The notes beneath the pieces are model-generated. The model saw only the letters and a program-made list of their open reading frames with translations, did not search any database and had not been told where the DNA came from. From assembly GCA_910585665.1 (NCBI GenBank), contig CAJUFI010000006.1:1-64000 (forward strand): 64,000 nt of DNA, in the 5' to 3' direction. The translations under genes and the position numbers were made by a program. Shown here piece after piece: positions 27,324-39,550 of this stretch; the first letter of the stretch is position 1, and each line of letters starts with the position of its first letter. Source of the DNA: an uncultured Acetatifactor sp. Its GTDB lineage: Bacteria; Bacillota; Clostridia; Lachnospirales; Lachnospiraceae.

Positions 27324-27782
27324 ATGAAGAAAGAGAGAAAAGAGTTTAAGGGAAGGGGATTCATCGCGGAATTCAGGAAATTCATCACAAGGGGCAATGT
27401 GCTGGACATGGCCGTGGGCGTCATCGTGGGCGGCGCGTTCACTTCCATAGTGACCTCCCTGAACCAGGACATTCTGACGCCCCTGCTGGGGATATTCGGC
27501 GGCACGGATTTCAGCTATCTGACTGTGACCCTGGGCAGCGGGGAGGACGCGCCGGTATTGCATTACGGGAATTTCATAACCGCGGTCATCAATTTCCTGA
27601 TAACGGCGCTGGTGATTTTCTGTCTGATCAAGCTCATCAACGCCGTGGGGGACAGGGTGAAGAAGAAAGAGGAGGAGAAGCCCCTGGCGCCTTCCGCCAA
27701 AAAATGTCCCTATTGCCTGAGCGAGATTCCGCTGGAAGCCGTGAGATGCCCGCACTGTACTTCCCATTTGGATGAGGGTTGA
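27324..27782 (+). CDS. mscL: Large-conductance mechanosensitive channel with C-terminal zinc ribbon
   Basis: 152 residues from the ATG at 27324. The first TM FITRGNVLDMAVGVIVGGAFTSIV is diagnostic of MscL, and a second TM follows (FITAVINFLITALVIFCLIKLI). The C-terminus adds CPYC...CPHC, a zinc ribbon absent from E. coli MscL but seen in some Firmicutes. The channel releases solutes on hypo-osmotic shock. Confidence 0.93.
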   Translation: MKKERKEFKGRGFIAEFRKFITRGNVLDMAVGVIVGGAFTSIVTSLNQDILTPLLGIFGGTDFSYLTVTLGSGEDAPVLHYGNFITAVINFLITALVIFCLIKLINAVGDRVKKKEEEKPLAPSAKKCPYCLSEIPLEAVRCPHCTSHLDEG

Positions 27783-27786
27783 GGCC

Positions 27787-28842
27787 ATGGGATTTCAGAG
27801 GAAGAAAAGCAGAGGGATATGCCTGGCTGCCGCCGCTTTCCTGGCGCTTACGCTGAGCGGCTGCGGCAGGGCCGGGGAGAGGACCCAGGGGGCCATACAG
27901 ATGATTGGGGAGCTGGACTACCAGGGGGCGCTGGAGCAGCTGGACGCCGCGGAGGCGGACGGGGAGGACGGCAGACTGGTGAACAGGGCCAGGGGCATCG
28001 CCTACATGGGGCTGACGGATTATGAGCAGGCGGCGTTCTGGTTCGAGGAGGCCCTGGGGGAGAGCGGCGGGGTAGTGCAGAACGTGGACTACGACCTGAA
28101 CTTTTACCTGGCGGCAGCCTATACGAAAAACGGCCGTTACAGCGACGCGGAGGACATCTACGACGCGGTGCTCGCCCTGCGCCCGGGGGAGGAGGACGCC
28201 TATTTCCTCCGGGGGAACGTGCGGCTGGTGCAGGGCAATTATGAGGGGGCGAAGGAGGATTTCGACAAGGTCATCTCCATGGACGCCACCAATTATGACA
28301 GGCTCATAGAGATTCATGAGGTGCTGGACTATTTCAGCTATGGCGAGGTGGGGCGGGCGTATCTGCAGGCTGCCCTGGATGCCGGGGACAAGTCCATGGA
28401 CAAATACGCCAGCGGACGGATCTACTATTTCCTGGGGGAGTACCAGAAGGCCTATGTGGATTTGGAGGAGGCCCGGGAGAAAGGCGGCGTGGAGAGCTAT
28501 CTGTATCTGGGGAAATCCTACGAAGCCACCGGGGATTACAACTACGCGGCCAATGTCTACAACAGCTACCTGGAAAAGTATGACGGGAACGCGGAGATTT
28601 ATAATCAGCTGGGGCTCTGCGAGATGGCGCGGGGAGAGTATCAGAAAGCCCTGGAGACCTTCCAGGCGGGCATGCAGCTGCAGAACGTGACCATGATGCA
28701 GACTTTGTCCTTCAATGAAATCGTGGCCTATGAGCATCTGGGGGATTACCGGCAGGCCTGTATCCTGATGGAGAATTATCTGCGCAACTATCCGGACGAC
28801 GTCCAGGCCCAGCGGGAATATGAATTCCTGTCCACGAGATAG
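27787..28842 (+). CDS. TPR-repeat lipoprotein
   Basis: 351 residues from the ATG at 27787, 4 bp after mscL. Signal peptide with lipobox LSGC (Cys about 26). The remainder is tetratricopeptide repeats (AYTKNGRYSDAEDIYDAVLALRPG, YEGAKEDFDKVISMD, GDYNYAANVYNSYLEKYDGN, GEYQKALETF). Surface-anchored scaffold; partners unknown. Co-transcription with mscL is likely. Confidence 0.87.
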   Translation: MGFQRKKSRGICLAAAAFLALTLSGCGRAGERTQGAIQMIGELDYQGALEQLDAAEADGEDGRLVNRARGIAYMGLTDYEQAAFWFEEALGESGGVVQNVDYDLNFYLAAAYTKNGRYSDAEDIYDAVLALRPGEEDAYFLRGNVRLVQGNYEGAKEDFDKVISMDATNYDRLIEIHEVLDYFSYGEVGRAYLQAALDAGDKSMDKYASGRIYYFLGEYQKAYVDLEEAREKGGVESYLYLGKSYEATGDYNYAANVYNSYLEKYDGNAEIYNQLGLCEMARGEYQKALETFQAGMQLQNVTMMQTLSFNEIVAYEHLGDYRQACILMENYLRNYPDDVQAQREYEFLSTR

Positions 28843-28878
28843 AGAGACAGGATTCGGAAAAACATATTCGGAAAAACG

Positions 28879-28911
28879 AAAAAGCATCGGCATTGAAACC
28901 GATGCTTTTTT
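28879..28911. terminator. Terminator between the TPR gene and cspA
   Basis: AAAGCATCGG-CATTGAAA-CCGATGCTTT plus T run, with A run on the other side, so it can serve both convergent genes. Confidence 0.85.
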
Positions 28912-28951
28912 GGGGGATGACTTCCCCTTGTGTTATCTGGTTCGACAGCGC

Positions 28952-29167
28952 TTATGACACTACTGTAACGTTGGTAGCGCGGATCTTGCTGCTGTTCTGA
29001 GGATCGCACTCTGTGTCGAAAGTAACCTTCTGGTTTTCCTCCAGCGACTTGAAGCCGTCAGCGTTGATCGCGGAGAAGTGTACGAATACCTCCTCGCCGG
29101 TTGCATCGTTGGTGATGAAACCGTAGCCTTTCTGTGCATTGAACCATTTAACTGTACCGTTGTTCAT
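28952..29167 (-). CDS. cspA: Cold-shock protein, CspA family
   Basis: 71 residues, complete. RNP1 KGYGFIT and RNP2 VFVHFSAI are present. It is a single-strand nucleic-acid chaperone. The start follows AAAGGAGGTACC. It has its own promoter (29312-29341) and a leader of about 138 nt with a long hairpin. Confidence 0.94.
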   Translation of the reverse strand: MNNGTVKWFNAQKGYGFITNDATGEEVFVHFSAINADGFKSLEENQKVTFDTECDPQNSSKIRATNVTVVS

Positions 29168-29224
29168 TGTGGTACCTCCTTTAAGTAATGAAAATTTGTA
29201 ATTCTTAAACGTCGGGCAAAAAAA

Positions 29225-29279
29225 TCACATATTTTTGTAAATCATCATCAAAGTAACAGTGACTTACAAAAATATGTGA
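29225..29279 (-). promoter_or_regulatory. 16-bp perfect inverted repeat in the cspA leader
   Basis: TCACATATTTTTGTAA (29225-29240) pairs perfectly with 29264-29279 around a 23-nt loop. It lies 58-112 nt upstream of the start codon, inside the predicted mRNA leader. AT-rich, so its stability would change with temperature. Confidence 0.7.
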
Positions 29280-29311
29280 GTTCCATGACTTTCATTCAGA
29301 ATACGTTTATG

Positions 29312-29341
29312 AGTATATCACTGCTTGGATTGAAATGTCAA
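29312..29341 (-). promoter_or_regulatory. Sigma-A promoter of cspA
   Basis: On the minus strand TTGACA (29341-29336), 18-bp spacer, TATACT (29317-29312). Both boxes are near consensus. Confidence 0.75.
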
Positions 29342-29455
29342 TAACTTTTTGAAATTTTTTTAATATTTTTATTTCCGCATAACTTTCCGGGGGACAGGGA
29401 AAACTTGGTATCAGATTTATGGATATAGAATGTATATAGAAAGGATTGGTTCGAT

Positions 29456-30103
29456 ATGATGATGTTAGGCGTGATGTGGATGATGACGGCGGTGGTGGTG
29501 GGCTTTATGCTGGGCCGGGTCTCCATGTATGGGCAGATGGGTCCTGTGGAGGAGCAGGAGGATAGCGAGGAGCAGCAGACGGGGGCGAGAAAGGGCTTCC
29601 CGTGGCGGGGCAAGGGACACCATGAGGAGAGGGAGCATTGGTCCGTGGGGAGCCCTGTGTCCGGCTTTGCGGAGGTGCATTGGGTCGGAGAGAATCCCGT
29701 GGTGACAATCGAGCCTGACGGGGACTGCGTGTACGCGCCTGCGAACGGGAAGATCACCAGGCTTTTTCCCATGGGGAACGCCTTCCGGCTGGTGACGGAG
29801 TTCGGGGCAGAACTGTACATTCAGATCGGTGACGGAGGCGATGAGCTGATGAGCCGCTATTACCGTCCCAGGATCATGCAGAATGAGATTGTGGGGAAAG
29901 GGAAGCTACTGATAGAGTTTGACAGGAGAGGACTGGTGATGGCAGGGGCGTCCTGCGAGGTCAGCGTCCGGGTGGAGAGCTGCCGGTATGGGGGCGACGT
30001 GAAGGAGACGGCCGGAGAGCAGGTCAGAATCGGGGAAGAGATTTTCCAGGTGCAGGGCGAGACCGGGCGGGAGATTCCCATCCGTGGGAGAGCGTTTGGA
30101 TGA
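29456..30103 (+). CDS. Membrane-anchored PTS EIIA-like protein lacking phospho-histidines
   Basis: 215 residues. One TM (about 2-20), a charged linker, then an EIIA(Glc)-type fold from SPVSGFAEV (about 66): YAPANGKITRLFPMGNAFRL, then AELYIQIG. In canonical EIIA the corresponding motifs are NHAF and HIG/HFG with two histidines; here they are Asn and Gln. A phosphotransfer role is therefore unlikely. It may be a sensor or adaptor. Located just upstream of the copper regulator. Confidence 0.65.
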   Translation: MMMLGVMWMMTAVVVGFMLGRVSMYGQMGPVEEQEDSEEQQTGARKGFPWRGKGHHEEREHWSVGSPVSGFAEVHWVGENPVVTIEPDGDCVYAPANGKITRLFPMGNAFRLVTEFGAELYIQIGDGGDELMSRYYRPRIMQNEIVGKGKLLIEFDRRGLVMAGASCEVSVRVESCRYGGDVKETAGEQVRIGEEIFQVQGETGREIPIRGRAFG

Positions 30104-30127
30104 AAGGGAACCTGCTTCAAAAAATGC

Positions 30128-30156
30128 TTGACAAATACCCTATGGGGGTATATCCT
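30128..30156 (+). promoter_or_regulatory. Promoter of the csoR-copA module
   Basis: TTGACA (30128-30133), 17-bp spacer, TATCCT (30151-30156). A CsoR-type operator fills the spacer. Confidence 0.75.
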
Positions 30157-30189
30157 GTAAGTGCGAGGATAGATACCCCCATAGGGTAT
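30135..30189. promoter_or_regulatory. Twin CsoR operators
   Basis: ATACCCTATGGGGGTAT at 30135-30151 and its exact inverse at 30173-30189. The pseudo-palindromic TACCC/GGGTA form fits known CsoR sites. One copy overlaps the promoter and the other covers the expected transcript start. Confidence 0.8.
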
Positions 30190-30263
30190 TTTGCGCTGCG
30201 CCGCGGGAAAGGAAGGATGCGGAATCCATTGCCGCGGGCAGGGCTGGATTGGAGGATAGAAAG

Positions 30264-30614
30264 ATGGCGGATGGCAATACTACGAATCAACAGAAGCGCG
30301 ACGAAATGACGGGGGGCGGGGACAGCTGCGGCTGTCATCAGAAATCAACGCCCCGTGGGGAGAAGGAGCTGAAAGCTCTGAAGAATCGCCTGAACCGCAT
30401 GGCCGGCCAGCTGAACGGCATCGGGAAGATGCTGGACGAGAACCGCTACTGCGGGGAAGTGCTGACGCAGGTGGCCGCAGTGGAGAGCGCGCTCCAGTCC
30501 TTTGGCTATCTGATCCTGCAGAAGCATATGGAGACCTGCGTGGTGGAGGAGATTCAGAAGGGGAACCTGGCGGTGGTGGACGAAGCGGTGGAGCTGATGA
30601 AGAAGCTGAAGTGA
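30264..30614 (+). CDS. csoR: Copper-sensing repressor CsoR
   Basis: 116 residues from the ATG at 30264 (GGAGGATAG 7 nt upstream). Helical CsoR/RcnR fold, with ligands Cys in RYCGEVL and His plus Cys in KHMETC, the Cu(I) C-H-C set. An N-terminal CGCH segment is extra. Copper binding releases it from the twin operators upstream, derepressing itself and copA. Confidence 0.9.
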   Translation: MADGNTTNQQKRDEMTGGGDSCGCHQKSTPRGEKELKALKNRLNRMAGQLNGIGKMLDENRYCGEVLTQVAAVESALQSFGYLILQKHMETCVVEEIQKGNLAVVDEAVELMKKLK

Positions 30615-30761
30615 AGGGCTTTTTGCGGCTGCGGCGGGCACGGGACGGGATGCTGACGCGGCAGATGCGGCAGAGATAGCGGAACGGGATGCCAACGCGG
30701 CAAAGCGCCGGACTGCGGAGCACAGGCGCAGTTTTAGGGGAGGAAAGGAGTGGCATAAGCA

Positions 30762-33860
<3,099 letters not shown>

Positions 33861-33977
33861 GAAAGCATACGGCCCGGCGCTTCAGCGCGGAGAAGACCGC
33901 GGGGAGCGTCCGGGAGCATAGCGGCGGATGTACGCTGCAGCTGTATCTGCGCGAGAGGAACAAGGGAGGCGCAAGGC

Positions 33978-34850
33978 ATGCGCTATGTCATAAAGCGGGG
34001 GAATATGAATGTGACATATGTCTCCGGAGGGCTGTTCGTATCCAACGGAAGATGGACCCATCCCAAAGCGAAATTGAAAGACTACGAACTTGTGATAGTT
34101 CTGAAAGGCCGTTTCTACATGGATATCGGCGGGGAAAAGAGGGAATTCCAAAAGGGCGACTGCTTCCTCCTGTTCCCGGGGAAAGAGCACTGGGGGATAG
34201 AGGGGGCGTGGGACGTGTCGTTCTACTGGCTCCATTTCCGGATGCAGGATGAGGAAGTGGTGGACGGGGACAGGCATGTGCTGCCGCTTCTGGAGCAGGG
34301 GCAGGAGGGCGGGCTTTTCGTCTTTCCGGAGCGCTGCCGCCCGGAGGAGCAGGCGCAGCTGGTGGTGCTGGCCAACCAGCTTCTGTACTACCAGTCCCTT
34401 TACAAGAAAACGGACAGACCTGCACGTCCCTGCGATATCATGATGGAGCTGACCCTGTATGAGCTGGCCCGGGCCGCGGGGGAAACCCTTCCGGCGAAGG
34501 GGCCGGGGGAAGAATCTCAAATGGACAAAATCTTTGATTATATCCGCGCCAACTGCTACAAGAATCTGCAGATCGCGGAGGTGGCCAGGCATTTCGGATA
34601 TAATCCCCAGTATTTCATCCGGATGTTCCGCCGGAAGACCGGCATGAGCCCCAAGCAGTACATGATCCGCCAACAGATCCAGCAGTCCAAGTATCTGTTC
34701 GCCACCACCAGCCTGAAGATTACGGAGGTGGCAAAGCAGGTGGGGATGAGCGATGCCAGGGCGTTCAGCAAGCAGTTCCGGAAATACGAGGGCGTTTCCC
34801 CACGGGAGTACCGCAGGGCTTTCCAGAAGACTCATTACAACAGCAGATGA
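33978..34850 (+). CDS. AraC-family transcriptional regulator
   Basis: 290 residues. N-terminal cupin-like sensor (GRFYMDIGGEKREFQKGDCFLLFPG) and C-terminal double HTH (LQIAEVARHFGYNPQYFIRMFRRKTGMSP and LKITEVAKQVGMSDARAFSKQF...GVSPREYR). Such regulators usually sense sugars or related ligands. No sugar genes adjoin, so the target is unknown. Confidence 0.88.
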   Translation: MRYVIKRGNMNVTYVSGGLFVSNGRWTHPKAKLKDYELVIVLKGRFYMDIGGEKREFQKGDCFLLFPGKEHWGIEGAWDVSFYWLHFRMQDEEVVDGDRHVLPLLEQGQEGGLFVFPERCRPEEQAQLVVLANQLLYYQSLYKKTDRPARPCDIMMELTLYELARAAGETLPAKGPGEESQMDKIFDYIRANCYKNLQIAEVARHFGYNPQYFIRMFRRKTGMSPKQYMIRQQIQQSKYLFATTSLKITEVAKQVGMSDARAFSKQFRKYEGVSPREYRRAFQKTHYNSR

Positions 34851-34965
34851 ACCGGGCGCGGAGGCCATTTTGAGCTGCGTGCAAAACCTATTGTGGCACA
34901 ACACATTATGGTGAGAGTCTCTGTGGCACAGATGGAAACTTTAAGGTTTTTTTATGTTTTGTTTA

Positions 34966-34993
34966 TTGATTTTCTGAGAAGTAGTGTTATATT
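34966..34993 (+). promoter_or_regulatory. Putative clpB promoter
   Basis: TTGATT, 16-bp spacer, TATATT, followed by a GC-rich leader of about 145 nt with hairpin potential. No CIRCE or CtsR-type site was seen. Confidence 0.5.
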
Positions 34994-35143
34994 GGTTATA
35001 GAACAGAAAGCCAGGACGGCAGAATCCGGAGCATACCGGAGGACGGAAGGCTGCCGTGGGCGGAAGCGCTGTCCGCGCAAGTCCCGGAGGGGCAGTTCTT
35101 GAGAACTGGCGGAGCTGGAATAAAATAAGAGGAGGCCTATGAC

Positions 35144-37729
35144 ATGAACATACAGAAATTCACGCAAAAATCAATGCAGGCCGTGGAAGGCTGCGAGAAA
35201 TTGGCAGTAGAGTACGGGAACCAGGAAATCGAACAGGAGCATCTGCTCTACAGCCTGCTGACCATCGAGGACAGCCTGATTCTGAAGCTGATTGAGAAGA
35301 TGGAGATTCAGAAGGAGCACTTCACGGACCGGGTGGAGAAAGCGGTTGCCAAGCGCACCAAAGTCCAGGGCGGCCGGGCTTATGTGGGAGCCGACCTGAA
35401 CAAAGTCCTGGTCAACGCCGAGGACGAGGCCCGGCAGCTGGGGGACGAGTACGTGTCCGTGGAGCATCTCTTCCTGGCCATGATCAAGAACCCCAACCGG
35501 GAGATCGCCCAGATTTGGAAGGAGTACGGCATCACCAGGGAGCGTTTTCTCCAGGCCCTGTCCACTGTCCGGGGGAACCAGCGGGTCACCAGCGACAACC
35601 CGGAAGCCACGTATGACACTTTGGAGAAATACGGCCAGGAACTGGTGGAGAAGGCCAGGAACCAGAAGTTGGATCCGGTCATCGGCAGGGACACGGAAAT
35701 CCGCAACGTCATCCGCATCCTGTCACGGAAGACCAAGAACAACCCTGTGCTGATCGGCGAGCCCGGCGTGGGCAAGACTGCAGTAGTGGAGGGCCTGGCC
35801 CAGCGTATCGTCAGAGGGGACGTGCCCCAGGGGCTGAAGGACAAGAAGATTTTCGCCCTGGACATGGGGGCATTGGTGGCCGGGGCAAAGTACCGGGGCG
35901 AGTTCGAGGAGCGGCTGAAGGCGGTGCTGGAGGATGTGAAGAGCAGCAACGGCCAGATTATCCTCTTCATCGACGAGCTGCACACCATCGTGGGCGCGGG
36001 CAAGACCGATGGGGCCCTGGATGCCGGGAACATGCTCAAGCCCATGCTGGCCCGGGGAGAGCTTCACTGCATCGGCGCCACCACTTTGGATGAATACAGG
36101 CAGTATATTGAAAAAGACGCGGCCCTGGAGCGGCGGTTCCAGCCCGTCATGGTGGAGGAGCCCACGGTGGAAGACACCATTTCCATCCTCCGGGGCATCA
36201 AGGAGCGCTACGAGGTCTACCACGGCGTGAAGATCATGGACAACGCCCTGGTCAGCGCCGCGGTGCTCTCTAACCGGTATATCTCCGACCGTTTCCTGCC
36301 GGACAAGGCCATCGACCTGGTGGACGAGGCCTGCGCCCTGATCAAGACGGAGATGGACAGCATGCCCACGGAGCTGGACGAGCTGCAGCGGAAGATCATG
36401 CAGATGGAGATTGAGGAGGCGGCCCTGAAAAAAGAGGACGACCGCCTGAGCCAGGAGCGCCTGGAGGATCTGCAGAAGGAGCTGGCGGAGCAGAAGGAGG
36501 ATTTCGCCTCCAGAAAGGCCCAGTGGGACAACGAGAAGGCTTCCGTGGAGAAATTGTCGAAATTACGAGAAGAAATAGACGCTGTGAACAGCGAGATTCA
36601 GATTGCCCAGATGGAAGGGAACCTGGAGAAGGCGGCGGAACTCAGCTACGGCAGGATGCCCGCCCTGAAGAAGCAGCTGGAGCAGGAGGAACAGGCGGGG
36701 GCCAAGGATTTGTCTCTTGTCCGGGAGAAGGTCTCCGACGATGAGATTGCGCGGATCATATCCCGCTGGACGGGGATTCCCGTGACCAAGCTCACGGAGA
36801 GCGAGCGGAACAAGGCCCTGCACCTGGACGAAGAACTCCACAGGCGGGTCATCGGCCAGGACGAGGGCGTCACCAAGGTGACGGAGGCCATCATTCGCTC
36901 CAAAGCCGGCATCAAAGACCCCTCCAAGCCCATCGGCTCCTTCCTGTTCCTGGGCCCCACCGGCGTGGGCAAGACGGAGCTGGCCAAGTCCCTGGCGGCT
37001 TCCCTGTTCGACGACGAGAACAACATGGTGCGCATCGATATGAGCGAGTATATGGAGAAATACTCCGTGTCCCGGCTGATCGGAGCGCCTCCCGGATACG
37101 TGGGATATGAGGAGGGCGGCCAGTTGACCGAAGCGGTCAGGCGCAAGCCCTACAGCGTGGTGCTTTTTGATGAAATCGAGAAGGCCCATCCGGATGTGTT
37201 CAACGTGCTGCTGCAGGTGCTGGACGACGGGCGCATCACGGACTCCCAGGGCAGAACGGTGGACTTCAAGAACACGATTCTGATCATGACTTCCAATATC
37301 GGCGCTGGCTTCCTGTTGGAGGGCATCCAGCCCGACGGCCAGATCAAGCCGGAGGCGGAGGTCCAGGTGATGAACGAGCTGCGGGCTCATTTCAGGCCGG
37401 AGTTCCTCAACAGGCTGGACGAGACCATCCTGTTCAAGCCGCTGACCCAGGAGAACATCGGCGGCATCGTGGAATTGATCATCGCCGACCTGAACAGGCG
37501 GCTGGGGGACAGGGACCTGGGCCTGGAGCTGACGGCGGAGGCGGTGCGGTTCATCGTGGACAATGCTTACGACCCGGTGTATGGGGCCCGGCCGCTGAAG
37601 CGCTATATCCAGAAGTACGTGGAGACCGCCACCGCGAAGCTGATTCTCTCGGACGGCGTGGACAGCGGCGACACGGTGCTGATAGATGTGGCGGACGGGG
37701 CGCTGAAGGCTTCCGTGAAGCGGCAGTAG
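35144..37729 (+). CDS. clpB: Disaggregase ClpB
   Basis: 861 residues behind GAGGAGG. Clp N-domain (about 1-145), first AAA+ module with Walker A GEPGVGKTA (about 205), long coiled-coil middle domain (about 400-520), and second AAA+ with GPTGVGKTE (about 604) and sensor/C-terminal region (YGARPLKRYIQ). It threads aggregated proteins with DnaK. Full length. Confidence 0.96.
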   Translation: MNIQKFTQKSMQAVEGCEKLAVEYGNQEIEQEHLLYSLLTIEDSLILKLIEKMEIQKEHFTDRVEKAVAKRTKVQGGRAYVGADLNKVLVNAEDEARQLGDEYVSVEHLFLAMIKNPNREIAQIWKEYGITRERFLQALSTVRGNQRVTSDNPEATYDTLEKYGQELVEKARNQKLDPVIGRDTEIRNVIRILSRKTKNNPVLIGEPGVGKTAVVEGLAQRIVRGDVPQGLKDKKIFALDMGALVAGAKYRGEFEERLKAVLEDVKSSNGQIILFIDELHTIVGAGKTDGALDAGNMLKPMLARGELHCIGATTLDEYRQYIEKDAALERRFQPVMVEEPTVEDTISILRGIKERYEVYHGVKIMDNALVSAAVLSNRYISDRFLPDKAIDLVDEACALIKTEMDSMPTELDELQRKIMQMEIEEAALKKEDDRLSQERLEDLQKELAEQKEDFASRKAQWDNEKASVEKLSKLREEIDAVNSEIQIAQMEGNLEKAAELSYGRMPALKKQLEQEEQAGAKDLSLVREKVSDDEIARIISRWTGIPVTKLTESERNKALHLDEELHRRVIGQDEGVTKVTEAIIRSKAGIKDPSKPIGSFLFLGPTGVGKTELAKSLAASLFDDENNMVRIDMSEYMEKYSVSRLIGAPPGYVGYEEGGQLTEAVRRKPYSVVLFDEIEKAHPDVFNVLLQVLDDGRITDSQGRTVDFKNTILIMTSNIGAGFLLEGIQPDGQIKPEAEVQVMNELRAHFRPEFLNRLDETILFKPLTQENIGGIVELIIADLNRRLGDRDLGLELTAEAVRFIVDNAYDPVYGARPLKRYIQKYVETATAKLILSDGVDSGDTVLIDVADGALKASVKRQ

Positions 37730-37807
37730 GTCTTGCACCGGCGGAATTGACCGCGGCAGATGAATAGATTGCCAGCGGATTCAAAACAGCGAATCCGAAA
37801 TCGGCAG

Positions 37808-37969
37808 CCGCCGGGAACTGGCCATTACAGTCCGGAGGTGGCGGTCTGGCGGCATCTGGCCATTGCAGGCCGGGTGTAGTTGCCAGGCGGGAACTGGCTA
37901 TTGCAGTTTGGGTGTAGTTGCCAGGCGGGAGCTGGCCATTGCAGTCCAGGGGTGCAGACCGCCGTAGAT
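37808..37969. repeat. 38-bp intergenic tandem repeat
   Basis: Four imperfect 38-bp units, starting CTGGC at 37818, 37856, 37894 and 37932, each containing a CATT(G/A)CAG-type core and GGCGG. Non-coding, between clpB and its terminator. Confidence 0.85.
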
Positions 37970-37996
37970 TGGTTCTGTTAAAATTGACCATGTGAC

Positions 37997-38038
37997 AAAA
38001 AAACTCCCGCTGTGGGATATCCCGGCGGGGGTTTTTTC
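37997..38038 (+). terminator. Strong terminator downstream of clpB
   Basis: AAAAAACTCCCGC arm, loop, then GCGGGGGTTTTTT. The perfect stem ends in six T. Confidence 0.85.
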
Positions 38039-38122
38039 AGGTTCACTGCCCGGTGAACTGCCCGATTCACCGAAGCTTTTGCGCCCGGGCAGGATGCTTT
38101 TGCCGGTAATTGTTTCCGCAAT

Positions 38123-38199
38123 TCTTAATTTTCATACAGATCTTCTTAAGAAATCCTAAGAAACGGCTTCATAAAATCCTAACTAATCTCTTTTATAAT
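38123..38199 (+). promoter_or_regulatory. Promoter with upstream TC(C/T)TAA repeats before the LCP gene
   Basis: TATAAT at 38194-38199 without a good -35. TCTTAA/TCCTAA occurs at 38123, 38144, 38154 and 38177, with spacings near one or two helical turns, so activation by a regulator is likely. Confidence 0.5.
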
Positions 38200-38315
38200 A
38201 AGAGCAGAAAGGAAATTTTGAGTTTCGGACGCTCATACCGCTTCCGGCAGCGCTGCGGCGGCATCTGCCGAAGGGAGAGCGGATAAAGAAAGATTACAGA
38301 TTAGGAGGCAATGAT

Positions 38316-39446
38316 ATGGGGGCAAAAGAGAATCACAGAGACAGCATGGGAAGGATGTATGAAAGAAAGGGTGCAGCCAAAAGGAAGGGCAGCGCCCGGC
38401 AGAAGAGGAAGATGGTTCTCTTCGGGTTTGAGATTGCCGTCATCATGATCATGCTGGGGGTGCTGTATCTGGTGATGAACGAGTCCAGCGAGGGGCCGAA
38501 GATGGCCGAACTGGATCCGCAGGTGCTGGAGATCCACGAGGAGATACAGCTGTTGAAAGAAGAGGGCGGCACCATGCAAGGGTATAAGAACATCGCCCTG
38601 TTCGGCCTGGACGCGGAGAGCGAAAGCCAGCTGTACAAGAGCAGCCACAGCGACAGCATCATGATTGCCAGCGTCAATATGGACACGGGAGACATCAAGC
38701 TGGTCAGTGTATACCGGGATACATATTTGAATCTGGGCACTGACTATTACTGGAAGGCCACCCAGGCCTATTTTTCCGGCGGCGCGGAGCAGGCGGTGAA
38801 GATGCTGAACATGAACCTGGACATGGACATCACGGATTTCGTGGCTGTGGGCTATAAGGGGCTCCGGGACGTGATTGACGGGCTGGGAGGCATCTACATC
38901 GACGTGGACAGCGTGGAGTTGCAGCATATCAACAATTATCAGATAGGCGTCTCCACGGTGCTGAAATGCGATTACACGCCGGTGAAGGAGACAGGATACC
39001 AGCTTCTGGACGGACTGCAGGCCACCGCGTACTGCCGGATCCGCTATGGCGGCGGGGATGACTTCAAGCGCACCTCCAGACAGCGGGAAGTGCTGAAGGC
39101 CCTGGAGGAGCGCGCCAAGGAGACGGATCTGGTGACGCTGACCAAGGTGTTCAACGATTGCATCGGAAACATCTATACCAGCCTGGATTCCAAGGATATC
39201 CTGGAGCTCCTGGCGGATATCGGGAAATACAGCATCGTGGAGGAGAACGGATTCCCCCAGGAAGAGTTCCGCACCGTGGGCAACATCGGGGCCAAGGGCA
39301 GCTGCGTCATCCCCATGGATCTGGAGTCCAACGTGGTATGGCTGCACCAGTTCCTGTTTGACGACGAGGACTATACGGTGACGGAAAGCGTGAAGGAGTA
39401 TGGGAAGCAGATAGAGACGGAGACTTCGGCGTATCTGGCCAGGTAG
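38316..39446 (+). CDS. LytR-CpsA-Psr (LCP) family protein
   Basis: 376 residues. Basic cytoplasmic tail, one TM (about 32-52), then the LCP domain with NIALFGLDAE, HSDSIMIASVNMDTGDIKLVSVYRDTYL and TAYCRIRYGGGDDFKRTSRQ. These enzymes transfer wall polymers such as teichoic acid to peptidoglycan outside the membrane. Confidence 0.92.
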   Translation: MGAKENHRDSMGRMYERKGAAKRKGSARQKRKMVLFGFEIAVIMIMLGVLYLVMNESSEGPKMAELDPQVLEIHEEIQLLKEEGGTMQGYKNIALFGLDAESESQLYKSSHSDSIMIASVNMDTGDIKLVSVYRDTYLNLGTDYYWKATQAYFSGGAEQAVKMLNMNLDMDITDFVAVGYKGLRDVIDGLGGIYIDVDSVELQHINNYQIGVSTVLKCDYTPVKETGYQLLDGLQATAYCRIRYGGGDDFKRTSRQREVLKALEERAKETDLVTLTKVFNDCIGNIYTSLDSKDILELLADIGKYSIVEENGFPQEEFRTVGNIGAKGSCVIPMDLESNVVWLHQFLFDDEDYTVTESVKEYGKQIETETSAYLAR

Positions 39447-39521
39447 CGCCGGTGTGGGACCGGGGAGACTTAGCGGAAGGGGCGGAGCTGACTAATAGAT
39501 TGTCTTCTGACGCCTTCTAAG

Positions 39522-39550
39522 AAAGCGGCAGCGTGAAAACTGCCGCTTTT
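39522..39550 (+). terminator. Terminator after the LCP gene
   Basis: AAAGCGGCAG, CGTGAAAA loop, CTGCCGCTTTT and further T. Confidence 0.85.

Noticed and set aside
30100..30309. Open frame of 69 codons upstream of csoR
   Set aside because: It covers the consensus promoter and both CsoR operators, and its residues are dictated by those palindromes.
34851..35143. CIRCE or CtsR operator before clpB
   Set aside because: Neither the CIRCE inverted repeat nor the CtsR heptad repeat could be found.
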